Shown here one piece after another: positions 10,441 through 34,058 of a stretch of 64,000 bases of DNA. Where the stretch lies: positions 874,045 to 938,044 of the forward strand of contig JXTB01000110.1 of NCBI GenBank assembly GCA_002914805.1, read 5' to 3'. A model generated the notes under the pieces. The model did not search any database and was not told the origin of the DNA. It worked only from the letters and a program-made list of their open reading frames with translations. This DNA comes from Parasponia andersonii (Eukaryota > Streptophyta > Magnoliopsida > Rosales > Cannabaceae). Position 1 is the first letter of the stretch, and every line of letters begins with the position of its first letter. A program made the translations under genes and the position numbers.

Positions 10441-12608
10441 AATGTGCAACTTATTTGTAACTCTTATATAATTCTTCTAGACAGTTTGTAATTTTATAAA
10501 ATAAGGTGTTATCTCTCTCTTATTTGGGAAGATTTTTTAAATGAAAGGTACACTTGTTATTCTATGTTTGAGAAAATAATAACACTAGTATAGCATCAAA
10601 TAGTGTTAGAACTAACTTTTTCCAGAAAAAAAAATGTTAAAACTACCTTTGTACATATTATTACACGTACGGTTTAGGATAATCAATTCTAGATTATAAT
10701 CTAAATGTTAGAGATTGAACTTGAAAAACATGAAAACATACCGAAATTTTATTGATTCTTTATCTAAGGTAGCTTAAATATTTCATTTTCATATTTGTCA
10801 CCCGCTAAAATGGATTTTGGACTCCATCATTGGTTACATATCCGTATATGTTATTATGTATGATCATGGTTATTATTTATATTGTATTTAAATGAAAAAA
10901 TTGTTGGATGAGTTTGATTAAAATTTAAAAATGCACCCCAATAGTAATTTTTTAACATGTTATCTAGTCTTTCTAATACATGTACAGTATCTCTCTAGTC
11001 AGAAATCATGGTTTGAAGTTGTGGATTTGTTGGTCCCCTTGAGCTTTGTCTTCCCCCGTTATATTTATTGGCTTCATAGGAGACAAATGAATATTCTTTC
11101 AAAAAAAAAAAAAAAGAATGCAAGTCAAAAGTGGGGGAGAGGGGGTGTGCAAATTCATACCAAAGGTAAATGTAAGGAAGAAAAATGACTAATTATTCTC
11201 TCTCTTTTTAACGAATTTATTAGCGCCACTTGTGATATATAAGGTGTATTATCCGTATGCTTTGATTAGCCACCAATCTAATAGTCATCCACAAACATTC
11301 CATCAGATAAATACCATTTTACAAGTGGGACTTTTGCGTGGGGGTGAGACTAAGGCTCTATTTAGAACTTAAATTNTGAGTTCCAAATAGAGGTTTAAAT
11401 AATATCAGTTGGTCCGTGTAAAACCAAGGGAAAGAAAACATATGCAATGAGCTAGTAAGCTGATTTTTTTTTTACCCTAGCAAAATAGTTCCTTTTTTGG
11501 CTCTTCACTTTTGGCTTTGTACTGAATTATAGCATGAATAACAGAATCGTTCCTATTTTGCTGCTTTGTACTCAATTGCAGCTTGAATAGCATAATCGTT
11601 CCTATTTTGTCACAAAACACTAGAAGATTGCTAATAGATAAAACCTAAATGGTCTTTTCACTATTTGAAGACCGTCAATGATTGAAAAGTAAAAATATTT
11701 TTTATTGTTTTAACTTAGAATTTTATGTATGTACTCATTTTGAACATGAAATTGCGCACTTTTTTGGAAAATTTATTCTGAAATATTTTATGACACCTAC
11801 TAATGAATTAAAAAAAAGACTATTTCATGTCTCTTTTTGTTTTTAATTTCATCATATAAAATATGTTGTTTTACCTCTTTTTCATTTATTTAATCTTAAA
11901 ACATAGTAATAGCTGAATAAAAAAAAACACTAGCAATTGTGTTTATTTAACTAGTTAAAAGACGAAATGATTGTTAGGCTCTTACCCTTTGACAACCTTC
12001 TAATAATGTTAGTGTTAGGAGCAAAAGAGGAATTATATTGCTATTTTTGAGTAAATGAGTAATAAGTTAAAAGTGGGGGATAAAATATGAACTATTTTGC
12101 CAACTAGGAGACAATTGACAAAAAGTCAAAAGTGGACAACCAAATCATACCAAAAGAAAACATGGGAGGACAAAAATAACTAATTATACTTAAAAAGATT
12201 AACCGGAGGCTATTCAACTAAGAAAAAAAACAAAAGATTAACTGGAGGCAGGAAGACGCAAGCAATCCCCTTTTGTTAGGAAAAAATAAGTTCAAAGTTT
12301 TTGACTATGATCCCAAATTTTTCTGTCTTAAAAGTTCTAAATAGGAAATTTGAAACAAAGTAGAAGATATCTCTAATTCTCTATTGCAAAAAAAATAATG
12401 CTAAATAATATCATAGTGCTCGACACCGGATGATATAGTAGGGAGTTTTTGAGTTTTATCATTAAAAAATAAAAAGAATTACACAAGTACGATAGGGGAA
12501 CTAATTTGTTTCTGTACGGCACACAATTGGCATTTTTTAAAAAAGTGAAGAGTCAAAAGTGCGATGGCACTATTGTAAATAAAACAACTTTTTAAAATTG
12601 ACAAATTA
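10441..12608. other. Intergenic AT-rich DNA, no gene recognised
   Basis: No convincing coding frame is seen. It holds A/T runs, an N at 11377, and one small tandem duplication of 49 bp (units at 11514 and 11563, sharing ATCGTTCCTATTTTG). Otherwise I see nothing in it. Confidence 0.6.
11514..11611. repeat. Two tandem copies of a 49-bp unit
   Basis: GCTTTGTACT(G/C)AATT starts each unit and AATCGTTCCTATTTTG ends it. The copies differ at several positions. Confidence 0.75.
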
Positions 12609-12867
12609 TCTATATAAAAGAGCCAGTTGCGCCCTTTTTTTACGATTCAAATTTGGTCAAGTTATTTTGTCTTTTTGATTATTCTTTTTCTTTTTTTTTT
12701 TTTAAATCAATAACTATTTCCTTAATAATTAATATACCCTTTGCCTAATTCCTTTTCTTTTTTGAAATCAATAGCTCTTAATAGTTAAAACACTGTTTTG
12801 ATTTCCATTTTTTATTTTTTGCTTACATAATAGCATTACACGTGCAAAGCACGTGCATCCTACCTAG
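12609..12867 (+). mobile_element. Short non-autonomous Helitron
   Basis: The left end TCTATATAAAAGAG follows an A at 12608, and the right end CTAG (12864-12867) is followed by T at 12868. This is the A|T target expected for Helitrons, which make no target duplication. Eight bases before the CTAG lies a perfect hairpin: CACGTGC (12839-12845), loop AAA, GCACGTG (12849-12855). TC start, 3' hairpin and CTRR end together match the Helitron pattern. The 259-bp element has no coding capacity and would depend on a Rep-helicase from elsewhere. Confidence 0.75.
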
Positions 12868-12959
12868 TATATCAAAAAGCATGACATCTTGCTGAATTCC
12901 AATAGTTGGGTCTTCTTTTACTTTTCTACTATTTAGGTTCGATTCCCCGCATGCTAGTT

Positions 12960-13245
12960 TTCTTTATATATATATATATATATAAGAAATTATTTTTTGT
13001 TTCACTTTTCCTTTTTTCAATTTTTTCTCTTTCCTATTTTTTTTTACTCATTGAACCGTATTATTTTTTCTCATTTTAAATTTTTATATTTCTTTTTTCT
13101 TTTTCTATTTTCTTTTTTTTTACATATATATATTTTTAAAATCTTCTCTTCTTTAATTTTTTTTCCCTCGAAAAAAGTAACTTTTTTTTTTATCTTCCTC
13201 TTACGGATAGAAGGGTTACTCTTTTTTTTTTTCCTCCTCTTTTTC
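12960..13245. repeat. AT microsatellite and pyrimidine-rich low-complexity tract
   Basis: A TA repeat (about 12966-12984) is followed by about 260 bp of almost pure T/C on the + strand. Long frames through it are composition artefacts rich in F and K, not genes. Confidence 0.8.
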
Positions 13246-14700
13246 TCAATTAGTTTCAAATTATTCTAGTTACCAATAAGTAAACAATATGGTAACCAAT
13301 AATCAATCTAATTATTGTTTACTGGTTTTGGTTGACTTGTAATTAATTTGATTACTACTAGTTAATTTGATTACTTGTTTCTTTAGTTATTGGTTATTGA
13401 TTATCAACCAATTTGATTACTCATTTATTTGATTATTGGTTACCGATTATCAATCAAGTTACTTACTGGTTAAGTCTCTGATTTCTTCAGTTTTTTGTTA
13501 CTAAATGGTTATCAGTTTCAAGCTAGTGGCGAGTTATAAAGATGGTAACATGTATTCAATTAGTTTCAAATTATTCTAGTTACCAATAAATAAACATTAT
13601 AGTAACCAATAATCAATCTAATTATTGTTTACTAATTTCTTTGGTTTTGGTTGACTTGTAATTAATTTGGTTACTATTAAGTAATTTGATTACTGGTTTC
13701 TCTAGTTATTGCTAACCGATTATCAACCAATTTGGTTACTCGTTTTTTGGGAAACTGATTATCAACCTAGTTATTTACTGGTTAAATCTCTAATTTCTAC
13801 TCGTTTTTTTGGTTACTGATTATCAACCAAGTTACTTACTGGTTAAGTCTCTAATTTCTTTGGTTTTTAGTTACTAAATGGTTATTAGTTTCAAACTAGT
13901 GACGAGTTACAAAGATCAATGATTGGTCACTAGTTATTAGTAATGAACCACAAATTAATTTGGTTACTAATAACTAGTTAATCTGATTATCAATAACCAA
14001 TTTATTTTTAAGTCACCATCTAGTTACTAGTTTCAAATATAAGACCAATTTGATTATTGGTTATTTGTTTCTATTTACAAGACTAATTACTAATAATTGA
14101 TTTGTTTACCAATGATCAATCTAGTTAGTGATTTCCAAACTAGCGGCAAATTGCAAGAGAGGTAATTAGTCATATATTACCAGTAACAAAAACTAGTTGG
14201 TAGCTAGTTACCAATTTGGCTATTGTTTATTTGTCACATCATTTTAAAAAATTTACTTTCAATTTAAGGTATAGCTAAAATATAAACTTGATATCTTATT
14301 ATTGTCATCAAATCTAAGCACTTCATTGATCTAGTCTTTGTTTTCTAGTTAACAATCACAAACATGAACTTATAATAAATTTAATTACTAGTTACCAATT
14401 ACTCGTAATTAATAACTAGTAATCAGTTATTAGATTAGTTATTGGTTAACAGTTCCTATAGAATCTACTTATTGGTTAGTAATGAGTAATCAATAAATAA
14501 AAATCCAACTATTTAACAAAATAATTATGTGACAACACTAGTTATTAGATAAGTTACCAATTTATTACCGATAAGCAAATTCTAACTAGTTAATAAAATA
14601 GTTATTAGTGACCACTCCAACTAAAACACTAGTTACTAGATGGATGACACTAACTAGTCCTTACAAGTCCTTACAGTAACTAGTCCTTATATAGTAATCT
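13246..14700. repeat. Field of degenerate TTACTGGTTA/TTACCAATT-type repeats with a 310-bp duplication
   Basis: About 1.45 kb is built from short variants of GGTTACTAGTTACC, TTGATTACT and ATTATCAACCAA. Superimposed is a tandem duplication: TCAATTAGTTTCAAATTATT at 13246 recurs at 13556 (period 310), and the second copy has an extra internal repeat near 13800. Such cryptic simplicity fits slippage acting on an old short tandem repeat. No coding frame is seen. Confidence 0.75.
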
Positions 14701-15993
14701 TTGTCTCATAGATCCACTACATTTAAACCTTTACTTAAAGATTTGAATACAAATGTATAAGATAATAAAACACAAATAGTTTATGCAAAATGCATATAAA
14801 TTGTATTATTATAATAATACAAACACCTAGGAATAAGAAAATCTCAAATGTAATAGGAGACATTTGATTTTATGTATTTCCGACCATTCAAATACATGCA
14901 ACATTAATTTTTTAGCCATGTAGTAAAATAATACATCAATCAAATACTATCAAATGTTATAACCTAATTAAACTTTTGACTAACTAGAGAATAATAATAC
15001 ATAGTCTTCATTTGCAATAAAAAAATGCAAAAAAAAAAAAAAAGAAAAAGAAACAGTATAGGGGACACGTCGAAGAAAACCAAAATGGTATTAAAAAGGA
15101 AATCCGAGACTCGATCTAGGAAATGATTCAACGTTTTCTCAAGCCTGCAATACAAAATCATATTATTCTTTAGACGTTGTGAATATGCTCAAATAATAAA
15201 TAAAAATTTAGACAAGTTAAAAACAATAAAGTACAAATATACGGTGCACAAGGTTAGCTATTCGTCACCTATGCCCTTGTCTTTTGAAATTACAAAGAAA
15301 AATGAAAGAAATTCTTACACAATAGAGAAACTAGAACCATGACCTATTAAAGATATAAATCTGTCTATACATCAATGAACTTCTCAAATTGTACACCACC
15401 TAAACAGAGTCTGAGTACCAAATTAAGGAGTGAGTTCCCCTAAAATATATCGATTACAATTACTAGGCAAAACTATATGCATAATAATTGTTCCAAAGTA
15501 AAAACTTTTAAGATAGAGCACTAATCCCAGTACATATATATATATATTTGATTCATTTGAGTTTGTTTGTGTTGCATAATTCATCTATGAAGAGCTTCAC
15601 AAGCACAAACCAAAACCAAAACCAAGCAGATAGCCATCAGTAATGGGAGAATAAATAAAAGCCTCTGAGATCAAAGGAAGTTTAGATATCTAATGCCCAA
15701 AAAAAAAAATGTATCACAATATTAATTTAGACCATAAATAGCTTAAGTTAACTATTTTTCTACTAAGAAAGAAACTAACAAGACACTGAAAATTATCAAC
15801 TAGTAACCCATATTCGTAAAAGAAAAGTGACTAAATAGTACTTGAATCATGAAAGACTCAAACCCACGTTAAGAAATGAACAAAAACCCAAATTCAAAAT
15901 CAGCAAATTCAGTTCAAAAATCAAATAAAAATGAAAAATATTAGGAAAAATATAAAAGGAGAAAGAAGGAAGCCACGTGCTATTACTGTACTT
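14701..15993. other. Intergenic AT-rich DNA, no gene recognised
   Basis: Unique-looking AT-rich sequence with A runs near 15030 and 15700. A short minus-strand frame near 15000-15160 is low in complexity and has no recognisable domain. Confidence 0.5.
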
Positions 15994-16190
15994 ACTCGTA
16001 AGTTGCCAAAATCCAAACTAGCAGAGCCATTGAAAGGTGGTGTTGCTGACGTTGAAGCTGTATTCTCTAGATTCTCTTCCTCTCCTTGAACGCCGAAGGG
16101 GTATACTCCACAAAAGTAGGTGTTAATGGTAGAAGGAACGAGGTCGGCGACCACGAGAGCAGTGGAGATGAGGTCTAAGTTCTCAGATCT
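15994..16190 (-). other. Possible orphan exon of unknown gene
   Basis: On the minus strand a pyrimidine tract ending CTCTCAG is followed by about 195 bp of balanced coding-like sequence starting SENLDLISTALVVADL. It ends at a good donor (CGA|GTAAGTACAG, about 15994). The base composition is clearly richer in G+C than its surroundings. No flanking exon was recognised on either side and I do not recognise the protein. It may be a leftover or captured exon, or the start of a short gene. Confidence 0.3.
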
Positions 16191-16348
16191 GAGAGAAAAA
16201 AAAGAGGAAAAAAAAGGATAAAAATAATGTGGTATTTTCCGAAAAACAACCGTATCAAAACTCGTTAAAGTTATGATGTCGTATTTTTGTTATTATTTTT
16301 TAAAACCATGTGTACCCCCAAATTTTTCTTTAGAAAAAAATTCACAAA

Positions 16349-16717
16349 CGCTCGCTTTTAAAATTATATTTTTATAAATATTTATTTTTTACTTTTATGC
16401 TATAAATATCTATTTTTATACAATTTTTTTTTAGAAAAATATAAATTATTATTGTTTTACCCGTGAAATATATACCAATATATATATTATATATTAAATA
16501 TATACTATAGTCTATATTTCATTAATAAAAATTATACTAAAAATTAATACATATTTTAAAATATATATCGTTCATATTTTACACATAAAAAATATACATC
16601 ATAAATAAAATTTACATTATAAATATAGACTATTTATATTTTGCACATCATAAATTAGATATATATTTTTTAAAAATTAAAAACAGATATTTATGAAAAA
16701 AGCTTTAAAAAACGTGC
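16349..16717. repeat. Possible MITE-like element with imperfect inverted ends
   Basis: The left end (GCTCGCTTTTAAAATTATAT...) resembles the reverse complement of the right end (...AAAAAAGCTTTAAAAAACGTGC) over about 45 bp with mismatches and a gap. The 370-bp interior is very AT-rich and non-coding. No target duplication is evident, so the call is weak. Confidence 0.3.
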
Positions 16718-16908
16718 ACTAGGCACTAAGCCTTAATTTGTCTTTTCTTTATAATTACACTTTTGTATGCCATATCACAATTTATTGATTATGATAAAAT
16801 TTCACGGTGTTAGGCATATCCTCATAGCATAGCATAAAGGCAAAACAAAGACGAGGCGTGGGGACTGTAAAATGCTAATCGCATAAAACACGATCCGGAT
16901 CTAATCGT

Positions 16909-16914
16909 CACGTG
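16909..16914. promoter_or_regulatory. G-box (CACGTG) upstream of the phosphoglucomutase gene
   Basis: A perfect CACGTG lies 270 bp upstream of the start codon and about 150 bp upstream of the likely TATA box. bHLH and bZIP factors bind this element in plants. Use in this gene is inferred. Confidence 0.4.
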
Positions 16915-17062
16915 TCTCGCTCTCCTCTCATGTCCCTATAATAAGAAGACAGCTTAAAAAAAGGAAGCTTAAAAAGCCCACCAAAAAAAAAAAGAAAAAA
17001 AGAAAAAAACTTGAAGGACACTCGTCACTCGTCAGAAGGCTTGGCCACCTTTTATTTCACCT

Positions 17063-17069
17063 TATAAAT
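17063..17069 (+). promoter_or_regulatory. Likely TATA box of the phosphoglucomutase gene
   Basis: TATAAAT lies 110 bp before the start codon. That would put transcription initiation near 17095 and give a short leader containing the CT repeat at 17111-17132. Confidence 0.55.
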
Positions 17070-17110
17070 CACAGTATAGAGTATCTCATTCCTCAAAACT
17101 ATTTAGGCAT

Positions 17111-17132
17111 CTCTCTCTCTCTCTCTCTCTCT
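17111..17132 (+). repeat. CT microsatellite in the 5' leader
   Basis: Eleven CT units between the likely transcription start and the ATG. Such tracts are common in leaders of highly expressed plant genes. Confidence 0.9.
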
Positions 17133-17178
17133 TCTCAGAAAATCTGAGCTCGTGTGTTGTAGTAGTAAAGGTACAGAA

Positions 17179-29155
<11,977 letters not shown>

Positions 29156-29454
29156 ATACTCAAAACTGCTCTGTCCAAAAATTGTATGTTTTTTTTTTTT
29201 TTTTTTTAAATGATTATTGTCGGGTAAACGGCTTGCTATATAACTCTGGAGGGTCTTTCTGTTCATTTGATGCTCTCTAATGATCTTTATGTGCGCTACC
29301 AAGTCGTGCAGATTTTACTGTAGACGCAATGACAGTGTTGTGGACTAACACGTAACATGTACCGGTATAATTTTTGGTCTTTCCGAGGATAATGTGAATG
29401 TTATCATAATACTCGGCTATCGATATCTTTAGTCTAGCCCGAACATTTTCACTC

Positions 29455-29460
29455 AATAAA
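29455..29460 (+). terminator. Likely poly(A) signal of the phosphoglucomutase gene
   Basis: AATAAA lies 300 bases after the stop codon and is followed by a T-rich stretch. A T run at 29189-29207 lies inside the inferred 3' UTR. Confidence 0.5.
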
Positions 29461-29999
29461 TTTGCACTTTTTTTAAGCTCTAAAGTTTGATTGTTGTTTC
29501 TTTTATTTGTTTGTGGTTAGCTTGTTCGGATAACGCTTTAGATATTCTAGCCGTTATAAATGCAGATATTTTTGCAAATTGTAAGGGTGCATTTAAATCT
29601 CTTACTTAAGATTACTGCCCTCTTTTTTGATAGAGCTGGCGTTTAATTAGAGTATAAAAAGAGGAAAACAAAACGAGTTGTGTAACACGAAGACGTATCC
29701 TATGGTCGGTTGTGTCTGCAAAATTCTGAGTTCATTCGATTCGCAATGCTAATGGTGCAGAATGGATTTATCTGAGAAAAGAACATATTACTTGTAGAAC
29801 AAACGTTGGAAGGTTTAAGACTAGGATTCGTTTGATGTTTCGTGCCGTGAAAACAATTGCGTATAATGAGGTTCTTATAGTACTATGAGGGAAGCTGTTT
29901 ATCAACGATTTACACCAACACTCGTGACTTCCCAGAAACCAGTAGTGGTACAAGTTAAATGATGAATAAGTCCAAACATAAGGAAGTTTCACAGAGTTC
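29461..29999. other. Intergenic DNA, no gene recognised
   Basis: No convincing coding frame is seen between the phosphoglucomutase poly(A) signal and the SINE. Confidence 0.5.
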
Positions 30000-30325
30000 T
30001 TTTTTTTTTTTTTTTTTGACAAAGAAAAGGAGAGGAGAGGACCTTCCTTGGACGTGATCATAGGAGGAGCTTCAACCCCGTTTAAGAAATGTTCAAGAAT
30101 GTTTCTTAAGACTATGCGCGGGTTGTCACTATTGGACGGTGGAGTGAGTCACCTGAATTCCATCCGAATAACTAATGAGAACGCCACACTGGAGGCAGAG
30201 GAAGGGGCACTAGCTTGGCAGGTAGGTACCCTCACAATTAAGACTTCCGAAAGAGACAGGTTCGAACCCGCGACCTCTAACTCCTAGGATTACAACATTG
30301 CTGCTAGGCCACTGATCGGTGGTCT
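30000..30325 (-). mobile_element. tRNA-derived SINE, antisense
   Basis: On the minus strand it starts ACCACCGATCAGTGGCC near 30325 and has an A-box-like GTGGCCTAGCAG. It carries a Pol III B box GGTTCGAACCT (30268-30258) about 45 bp further on. It ends in an A run (T run 30000-30017 on +). Internal promoter, about 325 bp and a terminal A tail are the marks of a plant SINE. The long frame crossing it is not a gene. Flanking direct repeats were not found by eye. Confidence 0.75.
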
Positions 30326-32193
30326 ATCGTCATTGTATGTAGCAAATACCGTGGTATATATGTTCTATACTCGAAATTTTGACAGAGTCAGGTAGTCCAC
30401 AGTCAACGGGCTTTTAATGACCTTAATTGTTATTGTAGGGCTTTTGTTCAGCTAAGTACAACTTTCAACCCTAAAAAGAATGAGACGTATGTGAACATGG
30501 CCAAAATAGAACATTGTCCTCCGACTCCAATGCGTTGTTTCATTTTTGCACAATTCTGCTTTTTGATGTCGAGTACTAATAGTACTAGTCATCACAATCG
30601 CAATAAAAATTAGTTCCAATTTGTTAAAGTGAAAAATGATTCTAATATTACAATATAAAATACTGATTTAATTAAACAATATTGATATTTAGGAGGTATG
30701 TTAAGAGTAAAATTAAGACCACATTTTTGTTTGTATATTCCGGAACACTAGTTTGGAGGAGTCAGAGGGGAACATACAAAAAAGAAAAAGTTCAATTGTC
30801 AAAATTATTTTGGCTTTTCGTGACATTTGATTGAACCCCTCGTCGTCGTCCCTCGTTGTGTGATACCTCTTAGTTTTAAAGTCAATTTGATTTGATGAAC
30901 ACCCAATACAAGATAATTCTAAGAAAGGTGACCGTACATAACGATGCGCCAAATAATATGTGGTAAAATAGCTAGTTAGGAATGAAATTTGGATATTGTT
31001 TCTGGGCTAAATATGGAATTGTATGCTTTCAAAAAAAAAAAAGAAATTGTATGAAGCCATATTGAAATATTGGGAAAAACTGGCATTTGTGTAATATATA
31101 AATATATATATAGTCAAGACAAGTCAATTTTTAGTTGGAGTCAGTCAAGTCTGGGGGCGTGAGGTCTTGCAAAGTTGACAATTTTTATTTTCATCTTTGA
31201 GCTCAAATTGGAAAATTGACACTTTTGATGTGCTTTGATAGTTATAAGTGAAGTCAGTTCGTCCGATGCAAATATAACAAGCTGACGACAAGTCATACTT
31301 AATGTGAATGTTCTTTTGGGAATGGACCTTATTTGAAAACACTATGGCTAGAAACTTTTTTTTTTTTTTTTTAATGAAATGCTTTCTTTAATAATTAATA
31401 ATAGAAAGATAGTATCATACTCGTTGAAGGATTTTTTTTATTACAAAACAAACATTCATAATAAATTAATTAAAGTTCTAAGAGAAATTTTGCGTACTAT
31501 GATCCTCGTAAAATTAATCTGGAACATTGTGGATTATTGTTATTGTGCACTTCAATAAACCTCTACACATTTTTTGTAGGCTCGTTATGACTTTTCACTC
31601 AATATCTGTTATTGATATCTCTCGTTTCAAATCAAAAAGTCATAGAAAAACAAATACCACAAATTAAACCATCCAAATATGTACGATCTGGAAGAAAATC
31701 ATACAAAAAGTATCTACAATATTAGATTCATTAAAATTTACTATAAATTTAGGTCTAGGTGGACTAAAATACCAAAAATATACAATACAGCCAAAATCAT
31801 CTAAGATCTAAATCTGAGTAGAGGTATACATTCCCGAATGAAAGGATATTTAAAATCATAATAAAACGACTGAAAAAATGAATCTTCCCACCGAAGAGAG
31901 AGATTGAAAGACCTCCATTTCTAGTAGGGGAAGAAGATGGCGAAGAGAATAAAAAAAGAAGGGGAGAGGGCAGAAAGATGTAGATTGCACTTCTATAATT
32001 AGAAACATTGTTGACATGATAACTAAGATCAATATTCTAATATGAATAATGCTAGAGAAGAAGATATCCCAATTTGTGTACGAACTTTTTTCATACAAGC
32101 TGATTAATTGATTAGTGTTTAATCCGTTAGTTGGCATTACTAATTAATTATATAAGGGTTGGATTCTTTAGTATTATTATATTATATAGTTAA
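30326..32193. other. Intergenic AT-rich DNA, no gene recognised
   Basis: Unique-looking sequence with A/T runs at 31027 and 31357. The minus-strand frames at 30713-30952 and 31856-32137 have no recognisable domain. Confidence 0.5.
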
Positions 32194-32998
32194 TGTTGGT
32201 GACGATTCTTATCAGTTGTCCACGTATCTCTGAATTGTTGATGCTGTATCTGCTAACTGTCCACGTATCCTCGCTATCCCAAAGTACTTTTGACTTCAGG
32301 TCGGATCGGAGAGGTGGGGATGACTACCTGCAAAGATTCACCAATGCTTAAGTCAGATGTTTATCTCTGAGATTGAGTAGCAAAGATTAAGTTTTTCTCT
32401 TGCTTGTAAATTTTTATATGTCTCTCTCTGTATGTGTATATATCCTCAGCAGGATGCATGACTCATATATATATATAGTCCTAGAACTGAGAGCTTTCTG
32501 GCTATCAATCCCAAGATCGAGTACCTTTTCTCATCATGACTTACTCCAGAAATCACGGACCGTGGTTACCGTAATTTTCCTTGCATCGTCGTGACCTGCT
32601 CTCCGCCGTCCCCTTTGGCTCGAGCCCAGCGGGAGCGAGACTTTGACAAGCCGCCGTCCTGTCAGAACAGTTTGCCCAATACACACACCTACCCAGAATT
32701 GCATTAAATGCCCTGTCTGGGTCTGGAGCAGTACGCTGCCTCCAATGAACTTCTGGCGGAAGACTCTCAAGGCTCCTGACCCCCAACTATCAAGGTAAAA
32801 AGTAGACTGGGCCGAATCCATTCAGGGTCTGGGATAGATTCGGCCCTGACTTTCGACAGCCCACAGACCCATACGGTATCACGTGCGACTCGTATGGCTT
32901 TTAAGCGGTCCTTCTGGACACATGTCGGACGGTGTGCCCCTTGTGACCTATTCTACCACTTAATCGTCCACGTGGTACATGATCTAAGAGCGGACCCA
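32194..32998 (-). repeat. Solo LTR of the second Tat family, inverted
   Basis: The reverse complement aligns end to end with the LTRs at 34059-34846 and 45104-45897. It starts TGGGTCCGCTCTTAGATCATG and ends CACCAACA. It is flanked by TAGTTAA on both sides (32187-32193 and 32999-33005). The target duplication is at least GTTAA if the LTR includes two more bases. An LTR with its own target repeat and no internal part is the product of LTR-LTR recombination. Frames inside it, including a GC-rich one near 32553-32821, are not genes. Confidence 0.92.
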
Positions 32999-33005
32999 TA
33001 GTTAA

Positions 33006-34058
33006 ATATTTTAGGATAATAATAAGAATTCTACTTTATTTATCACTTTCTTTTAATGTCGTCTAACATTGTGGATGCATTGATACTGTTTATTTGATGA
33101 ATTGAATTTCTACGAATATGTTAAATATATTCATCAATTATACGACACTCGATCATATACCATCATATACCACATCGAGTCATACAAGCTCTATATTCAT
33201 ATTATAAAAGTATCAACTATATGATACTCGATCATATGCCACGTCAAGTCATACAAGCTACATATTATAAAAGTAAAAGTGAAATATGAGGTGAGATATT
33301 TAGTATTATTTAATATTTTAATATATAATTCTCTGAATTTTCTCCAAAGGTAAACATGTGAATATGTATGTAGTGTACTCTGTTCTAGGATCCACATGCT
33401 GCTGTCTGGGGTATCTACTACGTAATAACAAATAACAAAAATTGGTATTCCCACTTTTTTATGACCAAAAAAAAAAAAACAAAAATTGGTAATTACCCTT
33501 AACCATTTATGGTACTAAAAGTTGTAACGGATTTTGTTGTGCAGTTTGGCTCATTTTGAAGGAACAAACAGTTTCAGGGCCTATATTGTCAATCCATGAC
33601 AACTTCAATAATAAATGTGCCAAATAACTGGTTATAAATTTAACAATCATTAATGCGTTTAGCAAATGTGTTATCATGCACACGTTTTTTTTACAGTAAA
33701 GTTGTTGAGAAAAAATTATTAAATAATAAATTTTTATTTTTATTATTTTTTTAATTATTTAAATTATAATAATTGTTAGATTAAAAAAATACTTATTAAA
33801 TTAAGAAATATATATATATATATATATATATTAATCTAACGGCTAAGGGCTAAAAAAAATATTGCAATACTCTATTTATATACACAGCGGTACATGGGAT
33901 TTGAATTTAGCAACAGGGACTAGGTCTATATTTTCTGAATATAAATATTGCTGTATTTAATTTAAATTTCTTAGTATGTACCAAATTATAGTATTTGATT
34001 AATGCAAAAGTAATAATACTTGAATGTACTTTTTCCTTCCTATGGATGTGTAATTAGA
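33006..34058. other. AT-rich spacer between solo LTR and full element
   Basis: No gene is seen. It holds a TA tract (33808-33830) and a direct repeat of ATCATATACCA-type words near 33150-33240. Confidence 0.5.

Noticed and set aside
12997..13269. 90-codon frame rich in F, L and S
   Set aside because: Pyrimidine-rich low-complexity DNA. The opposite strand gives an equally long K/E/R frame.
30048..30287. 79-codon + strand frame including GALAWQVGTLTIKTSERDRF
   Set aside because: It lies in a SINE read on the wrong strand. The tRNA-like promoter boxes and A tail explain the sequence.
32553..32821. GC-rich minus-strand frames of 77-95 codons
   Set aside because: They lie inside the solo LTR and have counterparts in both LTRs of the Tat element (34260-34445, 45305-45490). 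They are repeat sequence, not genes.
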